Source: Actinobacillus porcitonsillarum
GTDB taxonomy: Bacteria; Pseudomonadota; Gammaproteobacteria; Enterobacterales; Pasteurellaceae
DNA length: 64,000 nucleotides
Assembly (NCBI RefSeq): GCF_003101015.1
Contig: NZ_CP029206.1
Location: forward strand, 1,685,001 to 1,749,000
Reading direction: 5' to 3'
Positions 9,172-18,789 of the stretch are shown here, piece after piece. Numbering within the stretch: the stretch's first letter is position 1; every line of letters starts with the position of its first letter. Both the position numbers and the translations under genes were made by a program. The notes beneath the pieces are model-generated. The model saw nothing but the letters and a program-made list of their open reading frames with translations, had not been told where the DNA came from and did no database searches.

Positions 9172-10044
9172 ATGCTTGAGTTACTGCTAGAACCTTTTTC
9201 CTACGATTATATGTTTAAAGCGATTGTGGTAAGCGGTGCAATCGGGGCGGTCTGTGCTTTTTTATCTGCCTATTTAATGCTCAAAGGCTGGTCGCTGATT
9301 GGTGATGCCTTATCGCACGCCGTTGTTCCTGGTGTAGCACTGGCTTATGCCCTGTCCTTGCCTTATGCTGTCGGGGCTTTCTTTTCGGGATTTCTTGCCA
9401 CTATTGCTATCTTAGTGGTTAAATCCGTCACAAAATTACGAGAAGATGCGGTAATTGGCTTTATTTTTACCACCTTTTTTGCCTTAGGTTTATTGATTAT
9501 TTCTATCAATCCAACGTCCGTTAATGTGCAATCCATCATTCTCGGCAATATCTTAGGCATTGCCGATGAAGATATGCTACAAGTGGTGATTATTTTATCG
9601 GTGTCACTCTTTTTTCTAGTGATTTATTGGAAAGATTTATTACTTGTCTTTTTTGATGAAATTCAAGCCAAAGCCGTAGGCATTTCGCCGATGCGACTTA
9701 AAGTGCTGTTTTTTAGCCTACTCAGCGCCTGTATCGTTGCTGCATTACAAAGTGTCGGTGCAATTTTAGTGATCGCAATGGTTGTTACACCAGGGGCAAC
9801 GGCGTATTTATTAACGGATAAATTCGGCAAATTATTGATTATCGCAATTTCACTTGGCGGTTTTAGTGGATTTGTTGGTGCTTATTTAAGCTATTTTGCT
9901 GATGGTGCGACAGGTGGATTTATTGTCACGCTACAAACCCTACTGTTTTTATTAGCGTTCTTCTTCGCCCCTAAATATGGTTTAGTTTCACGCAAATTTG
10001 CAAAAAATCCAGCAAAACTGACCGCTTGTCAAGGGGGAGAATAA
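9172..10044 (+). CDS. sitC: Metal ABC importer permease SitC
   Basis: A 290-residue integral membrane protein of the ABC-3 family with about eight hydrophobic segments. Diagnostic blocks are LKGWSLIGDALSHAVVPGVALAY near residue 40 and VGAILVIAMVVTPGATAYLLTD near 200, the latter containing the cytoplasmic coupling region. It pairs with SitD as the transmembrane channel for Mn/Fe. Its stop overlaps the sitD start by one base. A core uptake signal sequence is embedded near the 3' end (10021-10029). Confidence 0.93.
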   Translation: MLELLLEPFSYDYMFKAIVVSGAIGAVCAFLSAYLMLKGWSLIGDALSHAVVPGVALAYALSLPYAVGAFFSGFLATIAILVVKSVTKLREDAVIGFIFTTFFALGLLIISINPTSVNVQSIILGNILGIADEDMLQVVIILSVSLFFLVIYWKDLLLVFFDEIQAKAVGISPMRLKVLFFSLLSACIVAALQSVGAILVIAMVVTPGATAYLLTDKFGKLLIIAISLGGFSGFVGAYLSYFADGATGGFIVTLQTLLFLLAFFFAPKYGLVSRKFAKNPAKLTACQGGE

Positions 10045-10874
10045 TGGACGCACTCTATCAATGGTTTGCTGAACCGCTTGCTTTCCCTTTTATACAACAA
10101 GCCTTAGTTATCGGTATTGTGGTTGCCCTAATCTGTGCCGTGTTGTCCTGCTATTTGGTACTAAAAGGTTGGTCGCTAATGGGAGATGCCATCTCACACG
10201 CCGTATTACCAGGGATAGTGATTGCCTATCTGCTAGCCATTCCATTAGCAATCGGGGCTTTTGTTTCGGGTATTTTTTGTGCCGTTGCAGTGGGTTATCT
10301 CAAAGAAAATAGTCGCATTAAAGAAGATACGGTAATGGGGATCGTCTTTTCTGGAATGTTTGCGTTAGGTTTGGTGATGTTTGCCAAAGTTGAAACCGAT
10401 CAACATCTAATGCACATCTTATTTGGCGATCTGCTTGGGATTACCGACAATGAATTTTACCAAACTCTCGCCATTTCCTTAGTGGTATTATTTGTTATCT
10501 TAGTAAAACGCCGAGATTTCCTACTATATTGCTTTGATGCTAGCCACGCTCGCACCGTTGGCTTTAATATCAAAGTGTTACATTACAGCTTACTGGTGTT
10601 ATTGGCATTAGTGATTATTAGTGCAATGCAAGTGGTCGGCGTGATTTTAGTGGTGGCAATGTTGATTACCCCAGGGATCACAGGCTATACACTTGCCAAA
10701 CGCTTTGACCGAATGTTGCTGATCGCCATTTTCACTGCGGTAAATAGTGCTTTCTGGGGCGTGTTTTTAAGTTTCCATTTCGATGTCGCCACAGGACCTT
10801 GTATTGTATTGTTGCAAGCGGTAGGATTTTTAATTGCACTTGCAATAAGTCGATTTGCAGTATTTCATAGATAA
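10044..10874 (+). CDS. sitD: Metal ABC importer permease SitD
   Basis: Second ABC-3 permease of the importer, 276 residues from the ATG at 10044, which has the strong site AAGGGGGAG 4-12 bases upstream and overlaps the sitC stop (TAATG); the frame is open six codons further but without reason to prefer that start. It repeats the SitC landmarks: LKGWSLMGDAISHAVLPGIVIAYLL at about residue 43 and VGVILVVAMLITPGITGYTLAKR near 200. SitC and SitD are visibly paralogous. The operon ends at the hairpin shared with glnS. Confidence 0.93.
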   Translation: MDALYQWFAEPLAFPFIQQALVIGIVVALICAVLSCYLVLKGWSLMGDAISHAVLPGIVIAYLLAIPLAIGAFVSGIFCAVAVGYLKENSRIKEDTVMGIVFSGMFALGLVMFAKVETDQHLMHILFGDLLGITDNEFYQTLAISLVVLFVILVKRRDFLLYCFDASHARTVGFNIKVLHYSLLVLLALVIISAMQVVGVILVVAMLITPGITGYTLAKRFDRMLLIAIFTAVNSAFWGVFLSFHFDVATGPCIVLLQAVGFLIALAISRFAVFHR

Positions 10875-10903
10875 AAAAATCCCCCTCAATGGGGGATTTT
10901 TCA
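10874..10903. terminator. Bidirectional terminator between sitD and glnS
   Basis: AAAAATCCCCC and GGGGGATTTTT form a long stem with A and T flanks on the two sides, between two convergent genes. Confidence 0.92.
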
Positions 10904-12571
10904 TTAGAACGCAACGCTTTCTTTTAGGCTGACTGTCAAGTTAAATACAAGATTATCGGCATTGCCATCTTTGCTATCTAAACAATAATAGCCTTCACGT
11001 TCAAATTGATAGCCTTGTTCTGCTTTTGCATTCGCTAAACTTGGCTCAACAAAACCTTGTTTAACTACTAACGATGTTGGATTTACCACAGAACAAATAT
11101 CTTCTTCCGCACCTGGATTTGCAACGGTAAACAAGCGGTCGTAAATACGGAACTCTGCAGGTTTATTATGTACCGCAGATACCCAATGAATTACGCCTTT
11201 CACTTTGCGTCCGTCTGCAGGATTTTTACCTAAGGTTTCCGGATCGTAGGTGCAATAAATTGTTGTAATTTGACCGCTTGCATCTTTTTCTACACGTTCT
11301 GCTTTAATCACATAGGCATTACGTAAGCGAACTTCTTTACCTAATACAAGGCGTTTGTACTGTTTGTTCGCTTCTTCACGGAAGTCTGCTTCATCAATGT
11401 AAAGTTCACGGGTAAATGGTAATTGACGGCTGCCAAGTTCTTCACGATTTGGGTGATTTGGTGCAGTCAGCCACTCTTCGCCTTCAAAGTTTTCAATCAC
11501 CACTTTAACAGGGTTAATTACAGCCATTGCACGAGGTGCGTTGGTATTTAAGTCATCACGAATACAAGACTCTAACGCACTGTATTCCACCACGTTATCT
11601 TGTTTTGTTACACCAATACGGCGGCAGAATTCACGGATAGACTCAGGAGTATAACCGCGGCGGCGTAAACCTGAAATCGTCGGCATACGCGGGTCGTTCC
11701 AACCATCAACAATACCGTCATTCACTAATTTCAACAGTTTACGTTTAGAGGTTAATGTGCCTTCTAAATTTAAACGTGAGAATTCGTACTGATGCGGTAG
11801 TGGGCGTTCAATACTGATGTTGTCTAATACCCAATCGTATAAACGGCGATTATCTTGGAACTCTAATGTACAGAGTGAGTGAGTAATACGCTCAATCGCA
11901 TCTGAAATACAGTGGGTAAAGTCGTACATTGGGTAAATGCACCATTTATCGCCTGTTTGGTGGTGGCTCGCAAATTTGATACGGTATAACACAGGATCAC
12001 GCATGACGATAAATGGCGAAGCCATATCAATTTTCGCACGCAAGCTCATTTTACCTTCTTCGATTTCGCCGTTTTTCATTTTTTCGAATAACGCTAAGTT
12101 TTCTTCAATCGGGCGATCACGATATGGGCTGTTTTTACCTGGCTCAGTTAATGTACCACGATATTCACGCATTTCTTCTGGAGAAAGTTCATCAACATAG
12201 GCTAAGCCTTTGTTGATTAATTCAATCGCATAACCGTAAAGCTGATCGAAATAATCAGAGGCATAACGAGGTTCGCCTTCCCATTCAAAGCCTAACCATT
12301 TCACATCTTCTTTGATTGAATCAACGTATTCCACGTCTTCTTTAACAGGGTTGGTATCGTCAAAGCGTAAGTTACATAAGCCTTTATAATCTTCTGCGAT
12401 CCCGAAGTTTAAACAGATAGATTTAGCGTGACCGATATGCAAATAACCATTTGGCTCAGGTGGGAAACGGGTATAGACGTTATTATGTTTTCCTGATGCT
12501 AAATCTTCATCAATGATATGGGTAATAAAGTTTGCACGCACATCTTCGTGCGTTAAAATCTCTTCGCTCAT
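10904..12571 (-). CDS. glnS: Glutaminyl-tRNA synthetase
   Basis: GlnRS charges tRNA-Gln with glutamine in the cytoplasm. The 555-residue class I synthetase has the HIGH motif at residues 45-48 ([15 protein letters not shown]), the family signature [10 protein letters not shown], the KMSKS-equivalent TLTSKRKL and the C-terminal anticodon-binding beta barrels. Length fits E. coli (554). It is a single-gene unit, convergent with sitD and divergent from the initiator tRNA. An exact uptake signal core lies inside the gene at 11131-11139. Confidence 0.97.
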   Translation of the reverse strand: MSEEILTHEDVRANFITHIIDEDLASGKHNNVYTRFPPEPNGYLHIGHAKSICLNFGIAEDYKGLCNLRFDDTNPVKEDVEYVDSIKEDVKWLGFEWEGEPRYASDYFDQLYGYAIELINKGLAYVDELSPEEMREYRGTLTEPGKNSPYRDRPIEENLALFEKMKNGEIEEGKMSLRAKIDMASPFIVMRDPVLYRIKFASHHQTGDKWCIYPMYDFTHCISDAIERITHSLCTLEFQDNRRLYDWVLDNISIERPLPHQYEFSRLNLEGTLTSKRKLLKLVNDGIVDGWNDPRMPTISGLRRRGYTPESIREFCRRIGVTKQDNVVEYSALESCIRDDLNTNAPRAMAVINPVKVVIENFEGEEWLTAPNHPNREELGSRQLPFTRELYIDEADFREEANKQYKRLVLGKEVRLRNAYVIKAERVEKDASGQITTIYCTYDPETLGKNPADGRKVKGVIHWVSAVHNKPAEFRIYDRLFTVANPGAEEDICSVVNPTSLVVKQGFVEPSLANAKAEQGYQFEREGYYCLDSKDGNADNLVFNLTVSLKESVAF

Positions 12572-12683
12572 AATTATCTCTTATAAATTTAAGTAAAATA
12601 TCCTGATATTCTACACTGTATTTACACTGAATTAAAGGAACTCATCAAAGCGGTTAAAAAAGAAAATAATTTTGCAAAAACAT

Positions 12684-12711
12684 TTGACTTTATTTTCTTT
12701 TCCTCTATAAT
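12684..12711 (+). promoter_or_regulatory. Promoter of initiator tRNA gene
   Basis: TTGACT (12684-12689), a 16-base spacer and consensus TATAAT (12706-12711) end 13 bases before the tRNA. This is the strongest sigma-70 promoter seen in the window, as expected for a stable RNA. Confidence 0.88.
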
Positions 12712-12724
12712 AGCCCACATCAGA

Positions 12725-12801
<77 letters not shown>

Positions 12802-12808
12802 GTTTTGT

Positions 12809-12847
12809 AGGCTCACATTCCTGATTAGGTCTGTGAGCTTTGTTTTA
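12809..12847 (+). terminator. Terminator after tRNA-fMet
   Basis: GCTCACA pairs with TGTGAGC (12811-12817, 12832-12838) around a 14-base loop and is followed by TTTGTTTT. The weak stem would allow readthrough into the rimP operon. Confidence 0.6.
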
Positions 12848-12923
12848 TGTAGTTTATCTTGAAAATTGCAAAATAAAGCATAAAACAAACCGCTTTCACG
12901 TTTTAAAAAACAGTTAAAGTGGC

Positions 12924-12971
12924 TGGTACAATATATTTCGTATCATAAAGAGCTGGTAAGGCTCTTTTTTT
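12924..12971 (+). promoter_or_regulatory. rimP leader: extended -10 and attenuator-like hairpin
   Basis: TGGTACAAT (12924-12932) is an extended -10 candidate. Fourteen bases later AAAGAGC/GCTCTTT (12947-12953, 12961-12967) forms a hairpin followed by a T run, ending 19 bases before the rimP start. NusA acts at hairpins of this type, and the metY-rimP leader region of E. coli is also a site of termination and processing, so attenuation is plausible but inferred. Confidence 0.55.
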
Positions 12972-12989
12972 ATATCTGGAGAAAATTCT

Positions 12990-13451
12990 TTGGCAACCTT
13001 AGAACAAAAATTAACAGAATTAACGCAAGATACCATTGAAGCAATGGGATGCGAGTTAGTTGGTATTGAATGTCAGCGTGCAGGTCGTTTTTTAACGGTG
13101 CGTTTATATATCGATAAAGAAGGCGGTGTAACCATTGACGATTGTAGTGATGTTAGCCGTCAAGTCAGTGCAATTTTAGACGTGGAAGATCCGATTGCAG
13201 ATAAATATAACCTTGAAGTTTCTTCGCCTGGTCTAGATCGCCCATTATTTACGTTAGCACATTATGAACGTTTTGTAGGGCGTGAAATTACCATTCATTT
13301 ACGTATTCCGATGTTCGATCGCCGTAAATGGCAAGGTAAATTGGAAAAAGTGGATGGCGATTTAATTACCCTTATTGTGGATAATGAAGAACGTCAATTT
13401 GCTTTCGGCAATATTCAAAAGGCAAATTTAGTACCAGTGTTTAATTTTTAA
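12990..13451 (+). CDS. rimP: Ribosome maturation factor RimP
   Basis: RimP binds the 30S precursor and is needed for efficient maturation of the small ribosomal subunit. The 153-residue protein starts at TTG 12990 ([10 protein letters not shown] follows), with GGAG 12 bases upstream; E. coli rimP also uses a non-ATG start at the same place. Family blocks are [20 protein letters not shown] and [15 protein letters not shown] (near residues 50 and 75) followed by the C-terminal SH3-like domain. It is the first protein gene of rimP-nusA-infB, 33 bases before nusA. Confidence 0.96.
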   Translation: MATLEQKLTELTQDTIEAMGCELVGIECQRAGRFLTVRLYIDKEGGVTIDDCSDVSRQVSAILDVEDPIADKYNLEVSSPGLDRPLFTLAHYERFVGREITIHLRIPMFDRRKWQGKLEKVDGDLITLIVDNEERQFAFGNIQKANLVPVFNF

Positions 13452-13484
13452 CTTAACCAAATCTATTTTTTAGAGAGAAATTCC

Positions 13485-14981
13485 ATGAGTAAAGAGATTC
13501 TTTTTGCCGCAGAAGCGGTTTCAAATGAAAAGCAATTACCAAAAGAAGCAATTTTTGAAGCATTAGAAACCGCTTTAACAATTGCAACGAAAAAAAGCAG
13601 TGAGTTAGATATTGACGTTCGTGTTGTTGTTGATCGTAAAACCGGTAGTTTCCAAACTTTCCGCCGTTGGTTAGTGGTAGAAGACGTGCACAATATGACA
13701 CGTGAAATTAGCCTTGAAGCAGCACAATTTGAAAATCCAGACATTCAATTAGGCGATGTCGTTGAAGACGAAGTTGAATCTATCGAATTTGGCCGTGTGG
13801 CGATTCAAACTTTCGGTCAAGTTGTTAAAACAAAAATTCGTGAAGCTGAAAAAGGCAAAATCATTGATGAATTCCGTTCGGATGAAGGCAAAATTATTAG
13901 TGCTACAGTTAAGAAAGTCACTCGTGATAACATTTTCCTTGAATTACAAGGTAAAACAGAAGACATCAAAGGCGAAGCTGTGATTGCTCGTGAAGATATG
14001 CTTCCTCGTGAAAACTTCCGTCCGGGTGACCGTGTTCGTGGGGTTTTATATGCGATCAAACCAGAATCGAAAGGACCACAAATTTTCTTAACTCGTGCTA
14101 AACCGGTAATGCTTACTGAGTTATTTAAATTAGAAGTACCGGAAATTGGCGAACAAACTATCGAAATTAAAGGTGCAGCTCGTGATCCGGGTTCTCGTGC
14201 AAAAATTGCAGTAAAAAGCAATGATAAACGTATTGACCCAGTAGGTGCTTGCGTGGGGATGCGTGGTGCACGTGTTCAAGCGATCAGCAATGAATTAGGT
14301 GGTGAGCGTGTTGATATCGTGTTATGGGATGATAATCCTGCACAATTTGTTATCAATGCAATGGCGCCAGCAGATGTAAGCTCAATTACGATTAACGATG
14401 AAACTCACTCGATGGATATCGCAGTTGAAGCGAAAAATTTAGCGCAAGCAATCGGTCGCAACGGTCAGAACGTTCGTCTAGCAACTCAATTAACGGGTTG
14501 GACATTAAATGTGATGACGGTTGAAGAGTTAGAGAAGAAAAACCAAGAAGAAGACGGTAAAGTTATCAATTTATTAACATCAGCGTTAGAAATTGATGAA
14601 GAATTTGCACAAGTGTTAATTGAAGAAGGGTTTACCTCTTTAGAAGCGATTGCTTATGTCCCAGTGGATGCTTTAACAGCAATTGATGGTTTAGAAGATG
14701 AAGATCTTGTTGAGGAACTCCAAACTCGTGCGAAAAATGCAATCACCAAACAAGCATTAGCGGAAGAAGAAGCATTAAAACAAGCGCATATTGATGAGAA
14801 ATTATTAAATCTTGAAGGTATGGAACGCCATATTGCCTTTAGATTGGCAGAAAAAGGTATTACTACGCTTGAAGATCTTGCTGAACAAGGCACTGACGAA
14901 TTAGCGGATATTGAAGAATTATCTGCAGAAGCAGCCGGTGAATTAATTATGGCAGCTCGTCAAATTTGTTGGTTTAGCTAA
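13485..14981 (+). CDS. nusA: Transcription termination/antitermination factor NusA
   Basis: NusA binds RNA polymerase and nascent RNA and affects pausing, intrinsic termination and rRNA antitermination. In order, the 498 residues hold the polymerase-binding N-terminal domain (1 to about 130), S1 domain (about 135-200), KH1 and KH2 domains ([20 protein letters not shown] and [14 protein letters not shown] near residues 243 and 320) and two acidic C-terminal repeats (about 360-495). Length is the enteric type. It lies 14 bases before infB, and in E. coli NusA itself autoregulates the operon. Confidence 0.97.
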   Translation: MSKEILFAAEAVSNEKQLPKEAIFEALETALTIATKKSSELDIDVRVVVDRKTGSFQTFRRWLVVEDVHNMTREISLEAAQFENPDIQLGDVVEDEVESIEFGRVAIQTFGQVVKTKIREAEKGKIIDEFRSDEGKIISATVKKVTRDNIFLELQGKTEDIKGEAVIAREDMLPRENFRPGDRVRGVLYAIKPESKGPQIFLTRAKPVMLTELFKLEVPEIGEQTIEIKGAARDPGSRAKIAVKSNDKRIDPVGACVGMRGARVQAISNELGGERVDIVLWDDNPAQFVINAMAPADVSSITINDETHSMDIAVEAKNLAQAIGRNGQNVRLATQLTGWTLNVMTVEELEKKNQEEDGKVINLLTSALEIDEEFAQVLIEEGFTSLEAIAYVPVDALTAIDGLEDEDLVEELQTRAKNAITKQALAEEEALKQAHIDEKLLNLEGMERHIAFRLAEKGITTLEDLAEQGTDELADIEELSAEAAGELIMAARQICWFS

Positions 14982-14995
14982 GAGAGGAATTTGTA

Positions 14996-17554
14996 ATGAC
15001 AGAACAAACAGAGAAAAAAACGCTTTCCCTAGGTGGTGCACGTAAAACCAACAAGGTAAGTGCGACAACAACAGCCGGTAAAACAAAAGCGGTTGAAGTA
15101 AAAGAGAAAAAAGTAAAAATTGATGCGAAAGCGTTAAAAGAAAAAGCTGAAGCAGAAGCAAAATTAGCAGCTGAAAAAGCTGCTAAAGAAAAAGCGGAAA
15201 AAGAAGCAAAAGAGGCTGCAGAGAAAGCTGCTCAAGAAGCAAAAGCTAAAGAAGAAGCAGTGAAAAAAGAAGAAGCTGAAAAGCAAGAAGCCGCTAAGAA
15301 AGCTGCACATAGCGTGCCGGTTATGCCAAATAGTAAGCCCAAAACGGTAGCACCAAAAGCAGAACAACCAAAACAAGAGAAAGCGGTTGATCCTGAAAAA
15401 GAAGCGAAGAAAAAAGAAGAAGCAGAGCTTCGCCGTAAACAAGAAGAATTAGCCCGTCAAAAAGCAGAAATGGATGCAAAACGTGCTGCAGAAAATGCTC
15501 GCCGTTTAGCGGAAATTGAGCGTGAAGAGTCTATGGATAGCGGTAATGATGATTATGAAGATGATCGCTTTACCTCTAGCTATGCACGTGATGCAGATCG
15601 TGATAATGATCGCCGTAGTGAAGGTAATCGTGGTCGTAATGGTAAAACCGGTGTTGCAAAAGCGAAAAAAGGTCGTGAAGATGATAAAAACGAGCGCAAT
15701 GCGGATCGTCGTAATCAGAAAGACCAAAAAGGCAAGGGTAAAAACGGTAAAAAAGGTGCTGCTTTACAGCAAGCCTTTACTAAACCAGCTCAAGTGGTTA
15801 AAGCAGATGTTGTTCTTGGCGAAACCATCACTGTTGCTGAATTAGCCAACAAAATGGCAGTAAAAGCAACAGAAATCATTAAAACCATGATGAAAATGGG
15901 CGAAATGGTAACGATCAACCAAGTTATCGACCAAGAAACGGCGCAACTTGTTGCTGAAGAGATGGGACACAAAGTTATTATTCGTAAAGAAAATGAACTT
16001 GAAGAGGCGATTTTAGAAGACCGCGACTTACACGCAGAACAAGTGACTCGTGCGCCGGTTGTAACAATCATGGGACACGTTGACCACGGTAAAACCTCAT
16101 TGCTTGACTACATTCGTAAAGCGAAAGTGGCAGCAGGCGAGGCTGGCGGTATTACTCAGCACATCGGTGCTTACCACGTTGAAACTGATGACGGTAAGAT
16201 GATTACTTTCTTAGATACACCGGGACACGCAGCATTTACTTCAATGCGTGCACGTGGTGCAAAAGCAACGGATATTGTGGTGCTTGTTGTTGCTGCGGAC
16301 GATGGCGTAATGCCACAAACCATTGAAGCAATCCAACACGCTAAAGCAGCAGGTGCACCAATTGTGGTTGCGGTAAACAAAATTGATAAACCGGAAGCAA
16401 ATCCGGATCGTGTAGAACAAGAGTTATTACAACACGAAGTAATTTCTGAAAAATTCGGTGGTGACGTACAATTTGTACCGGTATCAGCGAAAAAAGGTTT
16501 AGGTATTGATGAATTGCTTGAAGCGATCTTACTTCAATCAGAAGTATTAGAGCTTACCGCCGTGAAAGAAGGTATGGCAAGCGGTGTTGTTATCGAATCT
16601 TACCTTGATAAAGGTCGTGGTCCGGTTGCAACCATTCTTGTTCAATCCGGTACTTTAAACAAAGGCGATATCGTACTTTGTGGTTTCGAGTACGGTCGTG
16701 TACGTGCGATGCGTGATGAAAACGGTAAAGACGTGAATTCGGCTGGTCCATCTATTCCTGTTGAGGTGCTTGGTCTTTCTGGTGTGCCTGCAGCCGGTGA
16801 TGAAGCAACCGTTGTACGTGATGAGAAAAAAGCACGTGAAGTAGCGTTATATCGTCAAGGCAAATTCCGTGAAGTGAAACTGGCTCGTCAGCAAAAAGCG
16901 AAACTTGAAAATATGTTTAGCAATATGACAGAAGGCGATGTGGCAGAATTGAATGTTATTGTTAAAGCAGACGTACAAGGTTCTGTCGAAGCGATTGTTC
17001 AAGCATTACATGAGCTTTCAACTGATGAAGTAAAAGTGAAAGTAGTAGGTTCTGGTGTTGGTGGTATTACCGAAACTGATGCAACTTTAGCGGCAGCTTC
17101 TAATGCAATTATGGTAGGCTTTAATGTTCGTGCAGATGCATCAGCACGCCGTGTGATTGAGAGCGAAAACATTGATTTACGTTATTATTCAATTATTTAT
17201 GAATTATTAAACGAAATCAAAGCAGCAATGAGCGGTATGTTACAACCTGAATTCAAGCAAGAAATCATTGGCTTGGCAGAAGTCCGTGATGTCTTCCGTC
17301 ATCCGAAATTTGGTGCAATCGCAGGTTGTATGGTAACCGAAGGTGTAGTAAAACGTAACAACCCAATCCGCGTATTACGTGACAACGTGGTGATTTTTGA
17401 AGGTGAGCTAGAATCTCTCCGCCGCTTCAAAGATGACGTTTCAGAAGTGCGTAACGGTATGGAATGTGGTATTGGCGTGAAAAACTACAACGATGTAAAA
17501 GTCGGCGACCAAATCGAGGTATTCGAAGTGGTTGAAGTAAAACGTTCGATCTAA
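14996..17554 (+). CDS. infB: Translation initiation factor IF-2
   Basis: IF-2 is the GTPase that places fMet-tRNA on the 30S subunit and promotes subunit joining. The 852-residue protein has a long Lys/Ala/Glu-rich N-terminal region (to about residue 260) that is low complexity and partly coiled-coil, an IF2N segment ([17 protein letters not shown]), then the GTPase domain with GHVDHGKTS at 360-368, DTPGHAAF and NKID, and the C1/C2 domains that bind fMet-tRNA. The tRNA it uses is encoded just upstream of the operon. In most gammaproteobacteria rbfA-truB follow at once; here they are 5 kb away across an insert. Confidence 0.98.
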   Translation: MTEQTEKKTLSLGGARKTNKVSATTTAGKTKAVEVKEKKVKIDAKALKEKAEAEAKLAAEKAAKEKAEKEAKEAAEKAAQEAKAKEEAVKKEEAEKQEAAKKAAHSVPVMPNSKPKTVAPKAEQPKQEKAVDPEKEAKKKEEAELRRKQEELARQKAEMDAKRAAENARRLAEIEREESMDSGNDDYEDDRFTSSYARDADRDNDRRSEGNRGRNGKTGVAKAKKGREDDKNERNADRRNQKDQKGKGKNGKKGAALQQAFTKPAQVVKADVVLGETITVAELANKMAVKATEIIKTMMKMGEMVTINQVIDQETAQLVAEEMGHKVIIRKENELEEAILEDRDLHAEQVTRAPVVTIMGHVDHGKTSLLDYIRKAKVAAGEAGGITQHIGAYHVETDDGKMITFLDTPGHAAFTSMRARGAKATDIVVLVVAADDGVMPQTIEAIQHAKAAGAPIVVAVNKIDKPEANPDRVEQELLQHEVISEKFGGDVQFVPVSAKKGLGIDELLEAILLQSEVLELTAVKEGMASGVVIESYLDKGRGPVATILVQSGTLNKGDIVLCGFEYGRVRAMRDENGKDVNSAGPSIPVEVLGLSGVPAAGDEATVVRDEKKAREVALYRQGKFREVKLARQQKAKLENMFSNMTEGDVAELNVIVKADVQGSVEAIVQALHELSTDEVKVKVVGSGVGGITETDATLAAASNAIMVGFNVRADASARRVIESENIDLRYYSIIYELLNEIKAAMSGMLQPEFKQEIIGLAEVRDVFRHPKFGAIAGCMVTEGVVKRNNPIRVLRDNVVIFEGELESLRRFKDDVSEVRNGMECGIGVKNYNDVKVGDQIEVFEVVEVKRSI

Positions 17555-17580
17555 TCATATATTTATAAAAATATCTTGAT

Positions 17581-17793
17581 ATGCTAAATAAGCGGTCTGA
17601 TTTTGGGAGTATTTTGCAAAAACTTTCAATTTCTGGCCGCTTGTTAGCAATTATGTCTGAATATCAATTGCCTTATGGAACAACAGCGGAAGTAGCAGTT
17701 TATACGGAACATGCTCATCATTTAGCGATGATGCGTAAAATTCTTCTACGTATGAATAGCTGGAAAACTATCTCTTCTAGATCATTAATTTAA
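17581..17793 (+). CDS. Unrecognised small ORF in the infB-hxpB gap
   Basis: A 70-codon frame (or 47 codons from the internal ATG at 17653, MSEYQLPYGTTAEVAVYTEH onwards) lies in the 450-base stretch after infB. I do not recognise it. Codon choice is like that of its neighbours, but no good ribosome site precedes either start. The reverse strand of the same stretch also gives protein-like fragments broken by stops. It may be a real small gene, chance, or the remnant of a gene damaged when the adjacent palindromic element arrived. No function is proposed. Confidence 0.25.
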   Translation: MLNKRSDFGSILQKLSISGRLLAIMSEYQLPYGTTAEVAVYTEHAHHLAMMRKILLRMNSWKTISSRSLI

Positions 17794-17840
17794 CGGGCGA
17801 GAGATCGCACGTTCAAGCGATAAGATTTTTTGTTTTTCGG

Positions 17841-17940
17841 TATTATGTAGCAATGCACAACCTCTTAATTTGATAAAATAGCATAGTAAGGACGCCAGCG
17901 TGGCGTCCCTACGTATATCTTGTGCAACTGCTACATAATA
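17841..17940. mobile_element. MITE-like nested palindrome
   Basis: TATTATGTAGCAATGCACAA (17841-17860) is repeated inverted, with two or three differences, at 17920-17940. Between them lies a second palindrome, GGACGCCA/TGGCGTCC, flanked by CCCTACG (to 17913). The 100-base unit has no coding capacity. Terminal inverted repeats around a central hairpin suggest a miniature transposable or REP-type element. The rest of the 17555-18006 gap holds an uptake signal at 17973-17981 and nothing else I can name. Confidence 0.6.
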
Positions 17941-17972
17941 GCGTTTATTTTGCAAATTTAATGAGAAATTTT

Positions 17973-17981
17973 ACCGCTTGT
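17973..17981 (-). repeat. DNA uptake signal sequence
   Basis: ACCGCTTGT, the complement of the ACAAGCGGT core, has a TTTGCAAATTT-type tract upstream (from 17950), which is the extended form of the signal. Confidence 0.8.
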
Positions 17982-18006
17982 AATAATTAAGAAAAAAAGG
18001 AAATGT

Positions 18007-18654
18007 ATGATTAAAGCAGTGATTTTTGATATGGATGGGACGTTGATTGACTCCCAACCCATTTGGTATCGAGTAAGTATCGATTTTTTCCAGAAAAATG
18101 GTTTCCCGATTACGATGGACGATATGATAAAGCTGACTGGCTCTCCGGTTGGAAAGCTTGTGGATTTTGTGCTACAAGCTCATGGACAAAAAGAGAAAGA
18201 GCGTGCTCAATTAGTAGCTGAATTGATGGATTATGCCGTCTCTGAAATTTTAGCGACTAAACCGTTAATGCCAAATGTTAAAGAGACATTGGCTTTTTTA
18301 AAACAACATCAAATAAAAATGGCGGTGGCTTCTGCTTCGCCTCGCAATATGCTACAAGGTATTGTTGAAAGTTGTGGCATTGCGGAGTATTTTGACTATT
18401 TAGCCTCTGCTGAAGATTTAGCATTTAATAAGCCCCATCCTGCCGTTTATTTACATGCCGCACAACAACTCGGCGTCTCTGCGGCAGAATGTTTTGCCGT
18501 AGAAGATTCTGTTTTGGGGATGATTTCAGGCAAAGCCGCAAGCATGAAAACGGTTGTGATTCCGGCACAAGCTGAATGGGATGATCCTCGCTGGTCTTTA
18601 GCAGATTTTAAATTAGCAAACATTGCTGAGTTGCCTACGTTACTCAATTTATAA
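18007..18654 (+). CDS. hxpB: HAD-family hexitol/sugar phosphatase HxpB (YniC-like)
   Basis: A 215-residue haloacid dehalogenase phosphatase of the beta-phosphoglucomutase-like subgroup. Catalytic aspartates are D8 and D10 in FDMDGTLIDS, motif II is SASPRN near residue 114, motif III the lysine of FNKPHP and motif IV EDSVLGMISGKAA. The cap domain is helical (about residues 18-85). It matches E. coli YniC/HxpB, which dephosphorylates 2-deoxyglucose-6-phosphate and hexitol phosphates. It lies in the insert between infB and rbfA, with its own AGGAA site and a terminator directly after. Exact substrate is unknown. Confidence 0.85.
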   Translation: MIKAVIFDMDGTLIDSQPIWYRVSIDFFQKNGFPITMDDMIKLTGSPVGKLVDFVLQAHGQKEKERAQLVAELMDYAVSEILATKPLMPNVKETLAFLKQHQIKMAVASASPRNMLQGIVESCGIAEYFDYLASAEDLAFNKPHPAVYLHAAQQLGVSAAECFAVEDSVLGMISGKAASMKTVVIPAQAEWDDPRWSLADFKLANIAELPTLLNL

Positions 18655-18677
18655 TCTTTACAGATAACTGTCATTTT

Positions 18678-18700
18678 AAACCGCTGAGAGGCGGTTTTTT
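18678..18700 (+). terminator. Terminator after hxpB
   Basis: AAACCGC and GCGGTTT form a short GC-rich stem followed by six T residues. Confidence 0.87.
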
Positions 18701-18789
18701 GCTATGTATTACGCTACTTTAGTGGTAGAATTGTACAAATATCAATCTTATTGTGCATTTATTATAACAAAATTTAAAAGGAGACATTG

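Noticed and set aside
13463..13744. Minus-strand frame opposite nusA.
   Set aside because: It lies entirely over the well-conserved nusA coding strand and has no ribosome site or recognisable product.
15164..15845. Open frames in the other phases opposite the start of infB, some over 90 codons.
   Set aside because: They are shadows of the Lys/Ala/Glu-rich repetitive codons of IF-2 and give low-complexity Phe/Leu-rich products.
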